Below, piece by piece: positions 21,725-33,951 of a stretch of 64,000 nucleotides of DNA. The notes under the pieces are model-generated. The model searched no databases, was not told the origin of the DNA, and saw nothing but the letters and a program-made list of their open reading frames with translations. Made by a program: the position numbers and the translations under genes. The stretch is from Tachypleus tridentatus. Lineage: Eukaryota; Arthropoda; Merostomata; Xiphosura; Limulidae. Location: the NCBI RefSeq assembly GCF_004210375.1, contig NC_134830.1, forward strand, positions 46,443,094-46,507,093, given 5' to 3'. The stretch's first letter is position 1. Each line of letters opens with the position of its first letter.

Positions 21725-24700
21725 AAGCTCTGGATTTGGTTGTTGTGAAGCGCAGAGCTACTCAATGGCCTATCACGAATATCAAGACCTGATTTTAAGA
21801 GTGGTAAACCAAACCTATTTACCACTGAGTCACTGGAGGTATATACTGTTTTATGAAACAAAGTAACCAAAATTACCAATCCACTGGTGGTAATTTGCGG
21901 GAGACAAAATATTTATCTAAAGTGCTATTTTTTACATGTCTCTTATTTTAAATCCAAAATTAGTAAATTAAAAGGAATATGGGTAAAAAAAACTACAACC
22001 ATCACCACCACCAACAACAACAACAAAAAAAACAAACACATTTTAAATTATGTATCACCAGTTTTAGGTCTAATGCAACTTTCAAGTAGATTTTTCGAAA
22101 TCCCCCATTTTCATTTATTCACTGGTATAGTGAATTATGGGCCATACTTTTTAGTTCGGAAACTATTTAAATGAATAAATAATCCACATGTAAAACTTAA
22201 TTAATTGTGGTGGTGAAGTTCCCATTCACTGTGTGTGTGTGGTAATTGTACCCGTACACTAACTATATATTTATTTTTAATATATAGTACTTATAATAAA
22301 TATTTTAAAGAGCGTAGTTCAATCCACATAAAAAGAAAAAAATGAGACAATTATAAGTAGAACATGTTTACTGTTAATTAATATATATTAATAAAAAACA
22401 CGAACTTATGAATATACTTTTTTACAATATTTTGCTGTTGCAAAACAATAACTATTTTAATGTTCTTCATTGCATCTTGTGTTATGCCAGTAATCGTGAG
22501 AAATTATGAAATAAAATGAGAAAACAGTATGAAATTTTCCGATATTTATTTGGTAAGCATTATACATTATGCATAAATCATACTAAATCTTTTTACTCGT
22601 ATAAAACAGTCAGATGATAAATACACATTATTCGCGTTTATTAATATAATTCATACAGACATATTTGAGAAAAACGCCCACAACAACCAAACAATTTCAC
22701 AGTAATTTTTTTTTATGTGCTGAGTAAATTCATTCCAATAAATATAAATTAGTTAAAAACGATCTTGTCACAACAATGTAGTAAATCGATGCGTCACTAG
22801 ATGGCAAGATAAAACAACACATCTTGCAGGAAACGAACCGATGCGTGCCGCAAACAGAAGACGAATATCACATAAGTACTGGTTATGAAATAAAAAATAC
22901 CAGTACCTGATGTAATACTCATCTACTGGAAGCTGTCCCACCATGCTTTGGGAATGACCAAAACAAAAATACAAGCACGATAAAGCAGAGTTTAAAGTAG
23001 TTTCGATTTTATTCACTTGTGGAATGAGTTCCAAGACAGAAAAAACAAAACAAAATAAAAAGGGTTTATTGCAACAATATATTTACTTTATACAAAATAC
23101 CTTAATAGTTTTTAATCTTTCAAAAATTATTGCATAACGAAGAATTAGTTAACTGCCATAAATATAAATGTATTTACTTTAAAAGAAAAACATGCAGCAG
23201 TAAAATTTGGCGCCAATAAAAAAAAGTGTCAAGTGCAAAACCAAATAAAACACAGTTTAGCAAACAACTCATTCAGCATGTCTGTAAACATGTCTACAAA
23301 TTAATGTTACAAATTGGGTTTATTGCGCGAAATACTTTCAAGCATTTAAAAAGTATGGTTAATGTTCAGAAAAATGTGAAACGATTGAATTATATCATCG
23401 ATTACTTTAATACAAATAGTTCATTCAATTTTAGATTTTCCTAAGAGCTCAGAGTTAATTTATGTATGTGGGTTTTCAACTGTTTTATTTTCAAAAATAC
23501 TTTGATCCACAATATATTTTCTTATCTCATTATATAAATAGCAGTATTTACATTAAATTAAAGCTTTTAGAAGTTTTCTTTTCGCATGAAGAATTATACT
23601 AATTTATACAAATTATGTTTGTATGATTTCTCTTATTTTGTTAATGTTATGATTTCTGTATTATTTCTTAACACTGAAGACAAGTGTTAGGATGTTACCA
23701 ACTGATGAAGATTCCTTCAGTTTAACTACCATAGTAAATATGGATCCTGTTCATTAAATCCATGTGTATAACGTTACTATCTGATGAGATTAAACTTAAA
23801 TTCACAAAAATTAAATGCGTGTATTTTAATAATTTTTAATCAATAAAAGTTAACAAATGAAACTACTAAACTAGTAATAAATTTCAAAACTTACACTATT
23901 TTAAATATTTATTTAGTTTTATTTTTTTAGTTTTATTAATACAATTTGGAATTTTCGAATGTTTTCCTCGTGAATAACTTGGAATAAGAAAATATTCATA
24001 GGAGAATAAAAAAAACATTCGAAAATTTATAGGAAAAAAGAAAGAAAAATAAAATATTTCAATCCACCACCATTAATACAAGACTAGTCCTTGCTGTATG
24101 TTGATTTCAAACAGAAGTGAAGATGGTTAGATTGGTGAGAAACATGGTGCCTATCGCATCTCACTTGGTACCCCGAAATAGGCCTATCCAGAGTTACCTT
24201 ATGAGATTAGACCGCCACCACTACAGATAGTTTGGAAGATGGTGCAAAAACAAAGAAGATCAGAGCTCGTGCAGAGAACCACCCATGCAAGATTTTTAAA
24301 AAATCAACTATTTCAAACCTTGAACGAAATCATCAGAAGAGCACGTTTCCTCTGTTCAAACATCTTTTCATCTACAAAACAAAAAGGAACGTAACGAATT
24401 CAGTACAACATTCAGTCTATTTTATATTTATATATAGAATTTAACGTCGGTAACCTTAGTTTATAGTAATTGCAAGTAAACTCTCGCTGTGTTTTATTAC
24501 ACGAGACTTCCTGTTTAAAAACTAAAATTGTTTTAGCTAAAACTTGAAACTTAAGGATAATGTTTTACGATTAGTAAAGAGACTAATAATAAAGAAGATT
24601 TTTTAAAAGATCAAAATGAACAGACGTAACCACACTATTCTAAATTATTAATATCAAGCATTGTTCTTGTAGGCATATCCTTTGGTTCACTTTTGAAATA

Positions 24701-25014
24701 AATTTTTGTGACTAAAACATAAGATTGATTAGAATAGAAATCTTTTGATGTTTCGTTACAACGCATTACTGGGTACAACACGTACATAACGCTGCTTAGA
24801 ACTGGAACATTATCTGTTTCGAAAAACCAGAGTTATCAATTGTTCATTAGCTGGGTAGCTTATTATAGCACTAGCTGTCATGTCACACCTAAAACACACA
24901 ATGATTTGAGCACTCCTAAGTAACCCACCCTTATTTATTTAGTGTTGAAAATTTTATGAACAGGCCGTTACGTGTCGCTGACGAACATACAACTGCACGT
25001 AAAAACGTTTTTCG
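21725..25014. other. AT-rich intergenic, nothing firmly recognised
   Basis: Contains low-complexity CAA/CCA-rich DNA near 21990-22040. An 88-codon minus-strand open frame (22768-23034) has no domain I recognise. No RNA gene or repeat family is seen. Confidence 0.35.
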
Positions 25015-25026
25015 AGTTGCAATATG

Positions 25027-25287
25027 TTTGTTTGTTTGAATTTCGCGCAAAGTTACACGAGTACTGTTTGCGTTAGCCTTGCTTAATTTAACAGTGTAAG
25101 ACTAGAGGAAAGGCAACTAGTTATCCTCACCCACCGCCAACTCTTCTGCAAACGAATAGGGGAATTGACCGTCACACATAATGCTCCCACGGCTGAAAGA
25201 GCGAACATTTTGGTGTGACAGGGAATCTAACCCACGACCCTAAAGGTTACGAGTCGAACGCATTAACCATTTCACCATGCTGGGCCA
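25027..25287 (-). mobile_element. SINE-1 copy, diverged, with perfect TSD
   Basis: Reverse copy, tail TTTGTTTGTTTGAATTTCGC, head CACCATGCTGGGCCA. Several body substitutions and a small deletion. Still flanked by a perfect 12-bp duplication AGTTGCAATATG (25015-25026, 25288-25299). Confidence 0.95.
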
Positions 25288-25299
25288 AGTTGCAATATG

Positions 25300-27060
25300 T
25301 GAAATGAAGTTTGCCTGGACAAGAAGCTAAATTTTGTACATTTCTAGAATTTATTTCGTATAAGTTAATGAAAAGACAGAAAACCAATAATACGCCCATA
25401 TCTCATATATATATTAGTACAAAATATACTATTTCAGTAGTATGTTAAACGTTAAATTCAAAATTTCATCAAATACAAACATGTGCATGTAGAGATAAAA
25501 GCTAACATCTTATTCGTATTTGTTTATGTGCTTTCATTATACATCAAAAAGATAAACACTTTTTGAACATAAGTGCAAATAACACGAGAAAATTTAATAA
25601 GTTATTTTTTATTAAAGCCTTTTATGTATTACTTCTCTAAAAGGGGGCCAAAGATCGTTTGGAGAGGGTTACATGATTTAACCACTCGCACTATTATAAA
25701 GTAGAGCGTTGTTTGTCAGTCAGTAGACTCTAAAATAACACCACATAAGGAATGCTACCCGTTGCAATTTCTACTGTTTTGATGTCATTAAAACGTGCGC
25801 ATGTCACGAATCACGAAAATAATTATGCACCCTGTAGGCTACAACACAATGTGACATACGACCTTCAAAACTAAAAATAAAATATTTGTTACTCTTAATT
25901 TTGGTTTTATTTATTATCGAAACAAAACACTTTTAGGGCTCTGCTGCAATATTTTATTATTTATAGTAAAGTTATACAAGTGAAAACTACATGTGACTAG
26001 ATTATGCTGTTTCTTACTGCTGTAGGATTAGGGTTAGTAGGGTAAGAAATAACTGCGAGTAAACGGTTAAAAAATTAATCAAAATACTTTGAATTCTGTA
26101 ATTGTTAAAACAACAGACAGCTTCGTATTCCTACCAACACGCCCTCTTTCTGAGTGTGTTATAAATATACCCGATATATCTAATTATTTAAATATGTGCT
26201 CTAAACAGTGACAGAAGATTGATAAATAGTCAGGTGCTAAAGAATTTCAGGGTTAAAACTATTGCACAATCACTCTGTTATATCTGGATTTTACTGAAAA
26301 AATTACACAAGTTCCAATCTTATACTAAACAGAAGATAAACGATTCTAAGTGTTATCAGCAGAGATTATACAGAGATTATGTTAGATAACAGGTGTAGAA
26401 AATTTGGAAGGGCGCTAAATCTACCACTTGTGTCGCGCCACCAATATAAGTAATAAACTTGTCTTTGTCTCTCTGTACGAAACGTTTCTCTCAAATGTCT
26501 CGACTAAAAGACTCGTATAGTTAGAAAACCCTTTGTCCGATGAGTCCAGATTGCATATTGGTTTTTCCCATTTAGAATCACCTTACGTATTTTCTGCTTA
26601 CTCAAAACATTGTAATGTAACGAGTATGTTACACGACATTACAATATTGTTTTCATTACGTAACGGCTGGCTTGATTTCAACTTTAGCGTATACATTTGC
26701 AAAGAATTTCACACAAACAACACTTTATTCGGGTGAAATTTCTTAAGAAATAACATTACACTAAATTCAATGACTATGGGCTTTATCGACTTATTTGGGT
26801 CTAAAATACGCATGTGAGTTCTTTTAAAACCACAAGTTTATCACTTTGTGAACACAAATTCAGACGTTTTTGCATAATCTAATTTTGCCTTCATTACAAC
26901 TTTACATTTACTTCACAATAATGTACCTATAACTCGTTCCAAGTGCTACTATAAACACCTTTTAGCTACTTTTTTTCTTTAGTATGAGTTTTATTCTTCG
27001 TTTTTGTAAGTTTCTTAGTTTCAACTCGTAAAACCGTGTCACACTCTGAACGCTTGCTTA
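25300..27060. other. AT-rich, nothing recognised
   Basis: No supported feature; the 67-codon frame at 26533-26736 has no coding signature. Confidence 0.35.
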
Positions 27061-27063
27061 CTA

Positions 27064-27375
27064 ACCGTTTCATACGATCTAATATAACTATACACACCTC
27101 ACACAGATTACATTTATCAGACCTGAAAGTTAAGAAGAAAGTTCATAAATTTCTATGAGTACAACATTTTAAAAGTGAAATGCTGATTTTTCTCAACGTA
27201 TTCCAAAGAGTTGTACCACGTAGTTTTTCATACATGTACGCACCTTTCACACTATGTATTCGTCCCTAAATTTGAATGACAAATTAGAGGGAAGGCATTA
27301 AGTCAACAGCACCCACCGCCAGCTCTTATTTGACCGAATAGCCACTCTTCTAATGTGTCGACAGCCTCAAAGCGT
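27064..27375 (-). repeat. Composite-repeat 3' segment, longer copy
   Basis: Inverted partner of 13893-14125, and about 95 bp longer (27080-27175 is absent from the other copy). On the minus strand it directly follows the tail of the SINE-1 at 27376-27652. It includes a truncated variant SINE-1 body (27260-27330). Confidence 0.85.
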
Positions 27376-27652
27376 TTGTTTATTTGTTTTGAATTTCGCA
27401 CAAAGCTCCTAGAGAGGTATCTGTGCTAGCTGTCCCTAATTTAGCAATGTAAGGCTAGAGGGAAGGCAGATAGCCATCACCACCCATTGCCAACTCCTGC
27501 GCTACCCTTTTACCAATGAATAGTGAGATTGACCGTCACATTATAATGCCCCCATGGCTGAAAGGGCGAGCATGTTTGGTGCGACGGGGATTCAAACCCA
27601 CGACCCTCAGATTACGAGTCGAACGCCTTAACCCACCTGGTCATGCCCAAAA
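27376..27652 (-). mobile_element. SINE-1 copy, head of the second composite repeat
   Basis: Full-length reverse SINE-1 (TTTGTTTATTTGTTTTGAAT at left; head CACCTGGTCATGCCC at right). Its downstream neighbour on its own strand is the same 3' segment that follows the SINE at 13624-13892. A weak tRNA-like stretch lies just to the right (27676-27750). Confidence 0.95.
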
Positions 27653-27659
27653 GTGTGAA

Positions 27660-29056
27660 GCTTGATTTAATCAATTCTTTGTTGCAATTAGGACGCGAAC
27701 GTGGGTTCACAGACCTGCACCCTGGCACACTAAACACTGGGCCACACTTGATTCAAACATTATGAAACTCTTCGAAGGTGTCTAAGAGTGAATACATAAT
27801 ACCAAAATATACTTTTTACAATAGTCAATGTGCTGTAAATGTAACAATAAAAAGGTATCCGAAATGAATAATACATTGAAAACAGGGTCCGGTCAACAGT
27901 TTCAAAAAATTATCGAGATTTCTACAGACACCTAACATCATTAAGGTGCATATTCTCACACACATTACTCACCTACAGAACTATTTAACAGTCTTAATAA
28001 AGGTTTGTATGAACAAAGTTATGTACGTATCTATATATTACAAACTCAGAATTAATTTCACTGTTATCTAATTAAAATCACGACAAAACAAACTTTTTTT
28101 TTACTTCTTTAACCCCTTGGTATGACCAACAGTACGTCTTCTATCCTATATCTGTCATCCTGTAACGGTAATCTAACCTATATAAATGCCAGTGTGCGTG
28201 TCACGCACGCGCACGTCACCTTGATTTCTCGAAATAGGAGGAGCAATAAAAGCCAAAATGCATTTATCCAGGTAGAATAGTTAGATTACTGTCTGTCCAT
28301 TTCGATTTTAGTGACGGGGTGCAAGATGAACTGTGAAACCTTATAAGTGTAGTGAGTGTTGGTATAATAAAAATGAGTATGACATCACTTAGCCTTGATC
28401 TAAGTGCATGAAATTTATCATGAAAGATAAAACCTAAATTTAAAAAAAAACATTTTAAACCTAAATCGTTTCTTTAACCAAGAAAAGCTCTGAATTAAGA
28501 AATCAACAAATATTATTCCTGTTTTGTTATCTATAAATTTCAATTTATACCTTGAACATAAAATAACAACATTAGGAGTTACCTAAACACACTAGTTTTT
28601 CTGTATATGTTAGAAGTTGTTAATCTAACTGATTTTCACTAATAATTATTCTATGAATATTCGACAAATTAAATTTATAAAATGTTCGAAATTTTGATTG
28701 GCTCACAAAGGAATTTACCAACGTTTGGCTGCCTCGTCTGCACTTTTCTATTTCTCTGTTGGTCAAGTTTTATTTCGCAAAACTTATTTATTTCAGTTAG
28801 CTATGAAATTTGAGGTAGAGGTGGTAGTACTTGCCTTGTAATTTTTGACTGGCCTATACACTAATTGTAATAGTTCTCTTAAAACCTTATGAGCTGATAT
28901 TTTTAGTAAAATAAAAATGTTTAAATCATAATTCCCTCAAGGAGCTCAGTATTTGTACTGTCAGCACGATTCCATTTACAAAATTAAATACAGTATTAAA
29001 CAAACAATGTTAATATATAACATTTAAACGAGACAAACAATTTATTTAAATCTGTG
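27660..29056. other. AT-rich, one unexplained GC-alternating patch
   Basis: 28170-28220 has TATATAA followed by alternating GTGTGCGTGTCACGCACGCG, unlike its surroundings and possibly part of an unrecognised repeat. Nothing else is supported. Confidence 0.35.
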
Positions 29057-29372
29057 TAACAACGCTACCAAAAAAATGAATAAGCGTATCCATATCAATA
29101 TGGTGGTCTCCCAGTGGCTGAGCGGCAAGTCTATCAATATGGCCGCCTCCCAGTAGCTGAGTGACAAGTCTATCAATATGGCCACCTCCCAGTGGTTCTG
29201 CGGCAAGCCTATCAATATGGCCAACTCCCAGTGGTTCTGTGGCAAGTTTATCAATATGACCGCCTCCCAGTAGCTGTGCGGTAAGTCTATCAATATGGCC
29301 GCCTCCCAGTGGCTGTGCGGTAAGTCTATCAATATGGCCGCCTCCCAGTGGATGTGCGGTAAGTCTGTTGAC
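29057..29372. repeat. Tandem array, 39-bp unit, about 7 copies
   Basis: Unit contains TATCAATATGGCCGCCTCCC and AGTGGCTGTGCGGTAAGTC. The period of 39 is a multiple of three, so a 128-codon minus-strand frame (29042-29428, with a true ATG) stays open and reads a 13-residue repeat like LPHSHWEAAILID. No promoter, splice site or homologue is seen, so translation is unproven and I annotate it as a minisatellite. It is clearly more GC-rich than its surroundings. Confidence 0.9.
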
Positions 29373-29529
29373 TTGTACGCCAAAACAAGGTTTTCATACA
29401 AGTGATGAGCACAGCACAGATATTCCATCGTGTAACTTTCTACTTAACTATAAACAAACTAATATGGCCAATTATGAAACTAATTGCCACAATAAAAAAA
29501 TATCGACAAGAAATTGTAAACAAAAAGCT

Positions 29530-29890
29530 ACCCGGCATAGCCAGGTGGTTAGGGTGCATGAATCGCAATCCAATGGCTGAGCGGTTTTGAATTCCCATTC
29601 TACCAAATATGCTCGCTCTTTAAGCTGTGGAGGTAATATAATGTTACAGCCAATTCCACTATCTGTTGGTAAAAGAATTGTCCAAGAGCTGTCGATGGGT
29701 GGTAATGACCAAATGATAATCCGTGATAACGAGAAAACCCACTTGTAGAGAAAATTATATATTTAAAAACGGCCGTTTTTAAATATATAGTGATGACCAA
29801 ATGCTTTCCTTCTAGTCTTTCACTGCTAAATTAGGAACGGTTAGCGCAGGTACCATTCGTGTAATTTTGCGCAAAATTAAAAAAAACAAA
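29530..29890 (+). mobile_element. SINE-1 copy, diverged, interrupted by a foldback insert
   Basis: Head CCCGGCATAGCCAGGTGGTT, body with many substitutions, A-rich tail. Interrupted at 29716-29792 by a 77-bp palindromic element that duplicated 11 bp of the SINE. Confidence 0.9.
29716..29792 (+). mobile_element. 77-bp foldback insert with perfect 11-bp TSD
   Basis: Inserted into a SINE-1. ATGACCAAATG occurs at 29705-29715 and 29793-29803, while the SINE consensus has the site once. The insert reads GTGATAACGAGAAAACCCAC, then a 34-bp perfect palindrome (29756-29789) centred on ACGGCCGT. Its left end matches the left end of the element at 4616-4768 (GTGATGTCGAGAAACCCACT). Confidence 0.88.
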
Positions 29891-31978
29891 CTATTATTCT
29901 TTTAAGGTACCAACAGCTCTGAATTGCAAAGCGTGAACAACAGAGTCCCAGATTTATAGTTCGACTCGCTAACCAGTGAGGACAGCTAGGCCATGAAACT
30001 AGAGGTATCCTTAAAATCAGGCCTGAAATAAACGTGAAAAGAATACTTCACAGATATTACCCCTTACCTCAAGATTAACATTCGTAGGGTAATGAGAAAA
30101 ACAATTTTAAAGTACTGTAAAAACCAACATTTTTCATTCTTCTTTCTTCAGTTACGAAGTCATGCCGCAATTAAGTTTGACAGTGCACTGTAGAGGTGGG
30201 GTGGCGCCATCCCTAATTTCGAATCACCAACCACTAGGAGGCAACCTGTCGGCAGCAACCAATGTAAACAACAAAGGACTGCAATTTTAATAATCAAAAT
30301 GAAAAAGACTGCTAATCGCTGCTTGACATTCTAACAACAGGACGGATAAATGCAATCCAAACTTAATATCAACAACCAAGTTTATTATTTCTACACCAAC
30401 TATAGTAATTTAATTCAAGGAAACTACCATAATATTAAAATAACTCGAAACTGATTAGAATATTTACAATTATAGGTACCGAGTAAAAAGGTTATAAAGA
30501 GGATAGGCCTACTACTTACTGTCGATAGTATGGCTGCAGGGGAGACAAACTTAAGCCTAATTTAGTATTCATTTATAATAAAATTGCACGATCCAAATAT
30601 ATAGATTCAAATTGACTATTGAATTGTTTTTTAAAAATTAGAATAATTTTAATTAGACCATAAGTACACTGAAATACAAACCAAAACTCCTACAGCTTAG
30701 CTTTCAATCGTCTTCACACTTCAACACCTTCCCTTGCGATTCACATAACTATGGTAAAAATTACTTGGTAAGTTTTTCTCAAACTATTCAAAAGGCTTTG
30801 CTGATGGTTAGGAGATTTCTGTGCCATTGAATAAAATCGCACATAGAACACGCTTAACTTGCTCAATGTCAGACTTATAAGCACGAAAACCAGTGAATGT
30901 TGGCACGTTTATAGGTAGTAGGCCTAATATTCCACATACAAACTGTGACCCTTATCATACACTGTTCATATGCCTATGGCAAACAAAAATGTTAACGTCA
31001 TGCCAGCAACACTTTTTCGCTTGTCTACACGTCCCCAAAGTACCTGCTTTCAATCATTAAAAACTGGAAGTTCGAATACATTTAGGATAAGCATGCATGG
31101 AGGAGAGCGTTTTATCTCTTGAAAAGTGCATAGAAACATGACTTAGCTGAGTCACTGACGTAGGGTGTATTTAAAAAACACACATACACACAAAAATAGC
31201 TAATTCATTGTTATACATACATTTACAGATGAACACTAAGCATGAGACAACTTACAAGTCATCCCTAAAGAACGTGAGCGAAGATATATTAAATTACTGT
31301 GATTTTGTCGAAAGACATCGAATATTCTTCTCTTAAACAAGTATCTAGACTTCTACCAAAAACGTGAATATTAAACAGTCGAAAATCAAAGATGAATATC
31401 TGAACTATATTTCTAGCTACAAGTAATTTTCACATATCTTTTAATATAAATCTGAGATTGCAATGCGTGATAAGATTACATGACGCGATTTCAAGTTATC
31501 GTTCATATATTATAGTTCAGTTTAAGCTTCCAACAAATATGCTACTATAGGTGCTCTCAAATTACCAATAATTTATTGCCCTGTTTATTTGCCGGATGTC
31601 ACTGTGTATCAGATAAGGTTCAAACTAAATATACTAATATGAAAATAATGATGAATTGTTTCTTTGAGTTATATGAATCTCATAAATGCTTAGTTTGTCC
31701 TTGTCCAAGTTAAATGAAATGGAACGGTGTTTTATTATGAACTAGGAAGTCAACACAATTCGAATAACATCGAATTGTTTATTAGATTTTCTTTCATGAT
31801 TTTCCATCCTTATAAGTTATAGAAAGTAAATAATATATAAACAGCTATTCCTACAATTATGTTCCTGACCATCGGAACAAAAGATAACTATTTTTTTTTT
31901 AATCACTGACATGTTGGAATGACCAGCCAATTATTGAGGCTACTGGTTGAACGTTGGAATGAAGTCTTTTTGAATTAG
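29891..31978. other. AT-rich, nothing firmly recognised
   Basis: The phrase CCCTAATTTCGAA...ACCTGTCGGCAG near 30210-30260 recurs loosely at 58909-58935 and may be a minor repeat. No gene is seen. Confidence 0.35.
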
Positions 31979-31984
31979 TTTATT
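31979..31984 (-). terminator. Possible polyadenylation signal AATAAA
   Basis: AATAAA on the minus strand about 90 bp after the stop of the candidate small gene at 32074-32320. It is common by chance in AT-rich DNA; I list it only for its position. Confidence 0.3.
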
Positions 31985-32073
31985 GTTATCTAAGTTGCGA
32001 ATGAATGTTTCCGTGAGAGTCTTAGAAAGATCAGAGAGATGAAAGTTTCTTTAGGGTCACATAGAGCTGGACA

Positions 32074-32320
32074 TTAACTTGTTTTCTTTGTAGTAAGGAA
32101 CTTTCTTCTACGCTTGCTAATAGTGACACCTTTTTGTTTTGTTTCGGTCAAGACACGGCCTTGAAATGGCGCGACGCAAGTCGTTTCCAACTTGGCATCA
32201 GGTACAGGTAGAGAATTGGTTGCTTTTGCATCTGTCACACATAGAAATTTACGGTACTGTTGCCTGAGAAAATTACTGATTAATTCCACAAATGAATAAA
32301 GTTTACCTTTCTGGATTCAT
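32074..32320 (-). CDS. Candidate small two-exon gene, 67 residues
   Basis: I do not recognise this protein. The proposed structure is an ATG at 32320, 14 coding bases ending AGAAAG|GTAAAC, a 43-bp intron (32264-32306) ending TTTTCTCAG, then a 190-base exon to a TAA at 32074. This gives 68 codons in frame. Residues are balanced and end in a basic tail (SKRRRKFLTTKKTS). In-frame stops precede the ATG, and a polyadenylation signal follows at 31979. Against it: a 43-bp intron is very short, the exon is small, and no homologue is known to me. It could instead be a terminal exon of a larger gene, or chance. Confidence 0.3.
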
Positions 32321-32949
32321 AAAAAACACAACCTACTAAATTTTAAATGCTGTTTTGAGATTTAGATGGTTAGGCTTCCACTGAAAAATGTTACATCTTT
32401 TACGAATTTGAAAGATCAAGTTGGCAGAAAGGTAAATAATAGACTATATACTACGGGGAATCGAAATCCAGAATTTGCAACCTAAGTTCGTATACTTTCT
32501 GTCGGAGGAGAGTTTGAAAGTGAGCTATTTGTGCAATAGGCAGCGGTGGAGAAAATAGTATGACATAAACACTCTAGGTACAGCTAATACAAAAAAGTCA
32601 CCTATAATTAGTTTTGTGAACTAAACTCATATTTGGTGTGTGAGTTAGTTTTTACCAGGCTGAAAGCAACTTGTAATTCACTATTTAATTTTTCTCAAAC
32701 CAAAAGACATCACATTAGCTAGAAGTGAGAGCTTCATGTTACTTATTGTTCCTCATGTGGATATGGTCTTAAGGGCTTTAGTCCAAAGTTTTAAAACCAA
32801 AGTACAAGGACATAGGTTCTCCAGCTTCCAATTTTAGTTATGTCAGTGACGTAATGTAATGTGAAAATCGAAAACCTCTAAGATAAACAGTGCAGCTCTC
32901 TTTGTTCATCTCGTGCAGTCAATGTACGATGGGTTTAAGTTTTTAATAT

Positions 32950-33060
32950 TATTGTTTGTATGTATTTAAGTGCAAAGCTAGCCAATAGACTATATGTATT
33001 GAAACACGTTATTCAGAGTTAAACTTCTTCAGTTGTACCACTGTGCTAATACCGGTTGGG
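32950..33060 (-). mobile_element. SINE-2 copy, diverged
   Basis: Reverse copy. The 3' part is GTGCAAAGCTAGCCAATAGA and the tRNA-like part CTTCTTCAGTTGTACCACTGTGCTAATACC. No clear target duplication. Confidence 0.6.
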
Positions 33061-33549
33061 GAATATAATATTATACAATTTTCAGTTTATTTATTCATTA
33101 TACATGTTTATATTATGACGATTTGTGTGTGTGGGAGGGGGTGTTGTTATCATAATACATTTATTTAGGATTAACTTAAATCTCTTAAGCTTGTCGAATA
33201 TTATGAGTTATTATTGGAATTACGGGCGAAAGTGTCGATAACAACGAATATACTTAACTGGTGTTTCAATGCATTCCAGTCATTATCAGCTTTTATGGTA
33301 ACTGGGCACTTCTATTGATAGTCACAAATGCACTTGAAGGTCGACTTTCTGAAAATTTTATCACTCAAAGTCAATATTAGTTCTAGTTATACGAAAATGA
33401 GTATCAGTTATCATTATTACCGCGATCAAAGTTAAAAGTGTGTGACTCCAGAACATAGTTAAAATCGTAACATAAAGCAAGTCAGTATTTCTGTTCTAAG
33501 CAAGTTAAGAGGTGCAAAGATTCCGCTTCGTCTGGGAGTGTTTTATTAC

Positions 33550-33616
33550 CTTTGCTCCAAAGTCAATAGAATGGTGGTAGGAGGAGCGCGTTTTAGCTAC
33601 CATAGCAACGTGGTCT
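33550..33616 (-). CDS. Candidate short exon, start of an unknown protein
   Basis: On the minus strand TTTAATCTTTCCAG is followed by 67 bp ending GCAAAG|GTAATA, a good acceptor and donor. From the ATG at 33603 it reads MVAKTRSSYHHSIDFGAK in phase 0. A possible next exon begins after CTCTCCTCCGACAG near 32500. I do not recognise the protein. The ATG overlaps an X-box-like motif. Weak: both splice sites could be chance. Confidence 0.25.
33596..33609 (+). promoter_or_regulatory. X-box-like motif (RFX site), perfect to consensus
   Basis: GCTACCATAGCAAC fits RYYNYY-AT-RRNRAC, the RFX-factor X-box found at promoters of ciliary genes. A second near-match, GTTGCCATGGTGAT, lies at 33938-33951 in a locally CpG-rich patch. 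No recognised ciliary gene is adjacent. Confidence 0.4.
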
Positions 33617-33937
33617 CTGGAAAGATTAAAAGTAAAATTAAATCAGTTGCGTATAGTTAATAAGGGTTTCTACGTTTTAAAATATTTTAAAATTAAATTA
33701 TCTGTTGGCAGCTGCTTGCTAACGAATCGGGCTACTGAAATAAATAGAACAAAGCAAAGATGACAATATTTCTAAAGTGGTCATGTTAGCTAGGAGGGGA
33801 AGTTGCCTCCCATCGCTTAAAAAATCACTGTGAAACAAGACGTTGCATAAATAATAAAAATTATATACTTTCTCTACCCGTTTTAACAGGTGTGACTGTT
33901 TTCGTAATAACTCGTACGCATAAAGATTTGGGTAGGT

Positions 33938-33951
33938 GTTGCCATGGTGAT
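33938..33951 (+). promoter_or_regulatory. X-box-like motif, one mismatch, in CpG-rich patch
   Basis: GTTGCCATGGTGAT is followed by ACGCGCGCGCTTCCCGG. The CpG density is unusual for this window and suggests a promoter, but no gene is firmly tied to it. 33617-34294 otherwise holds nothing recognised. Confidence 0.3.

Noticed and set aside
22768..23034. 88-codon minus-strand frame
   Set aside because: No acceptor AG at its start and no domain recognised.
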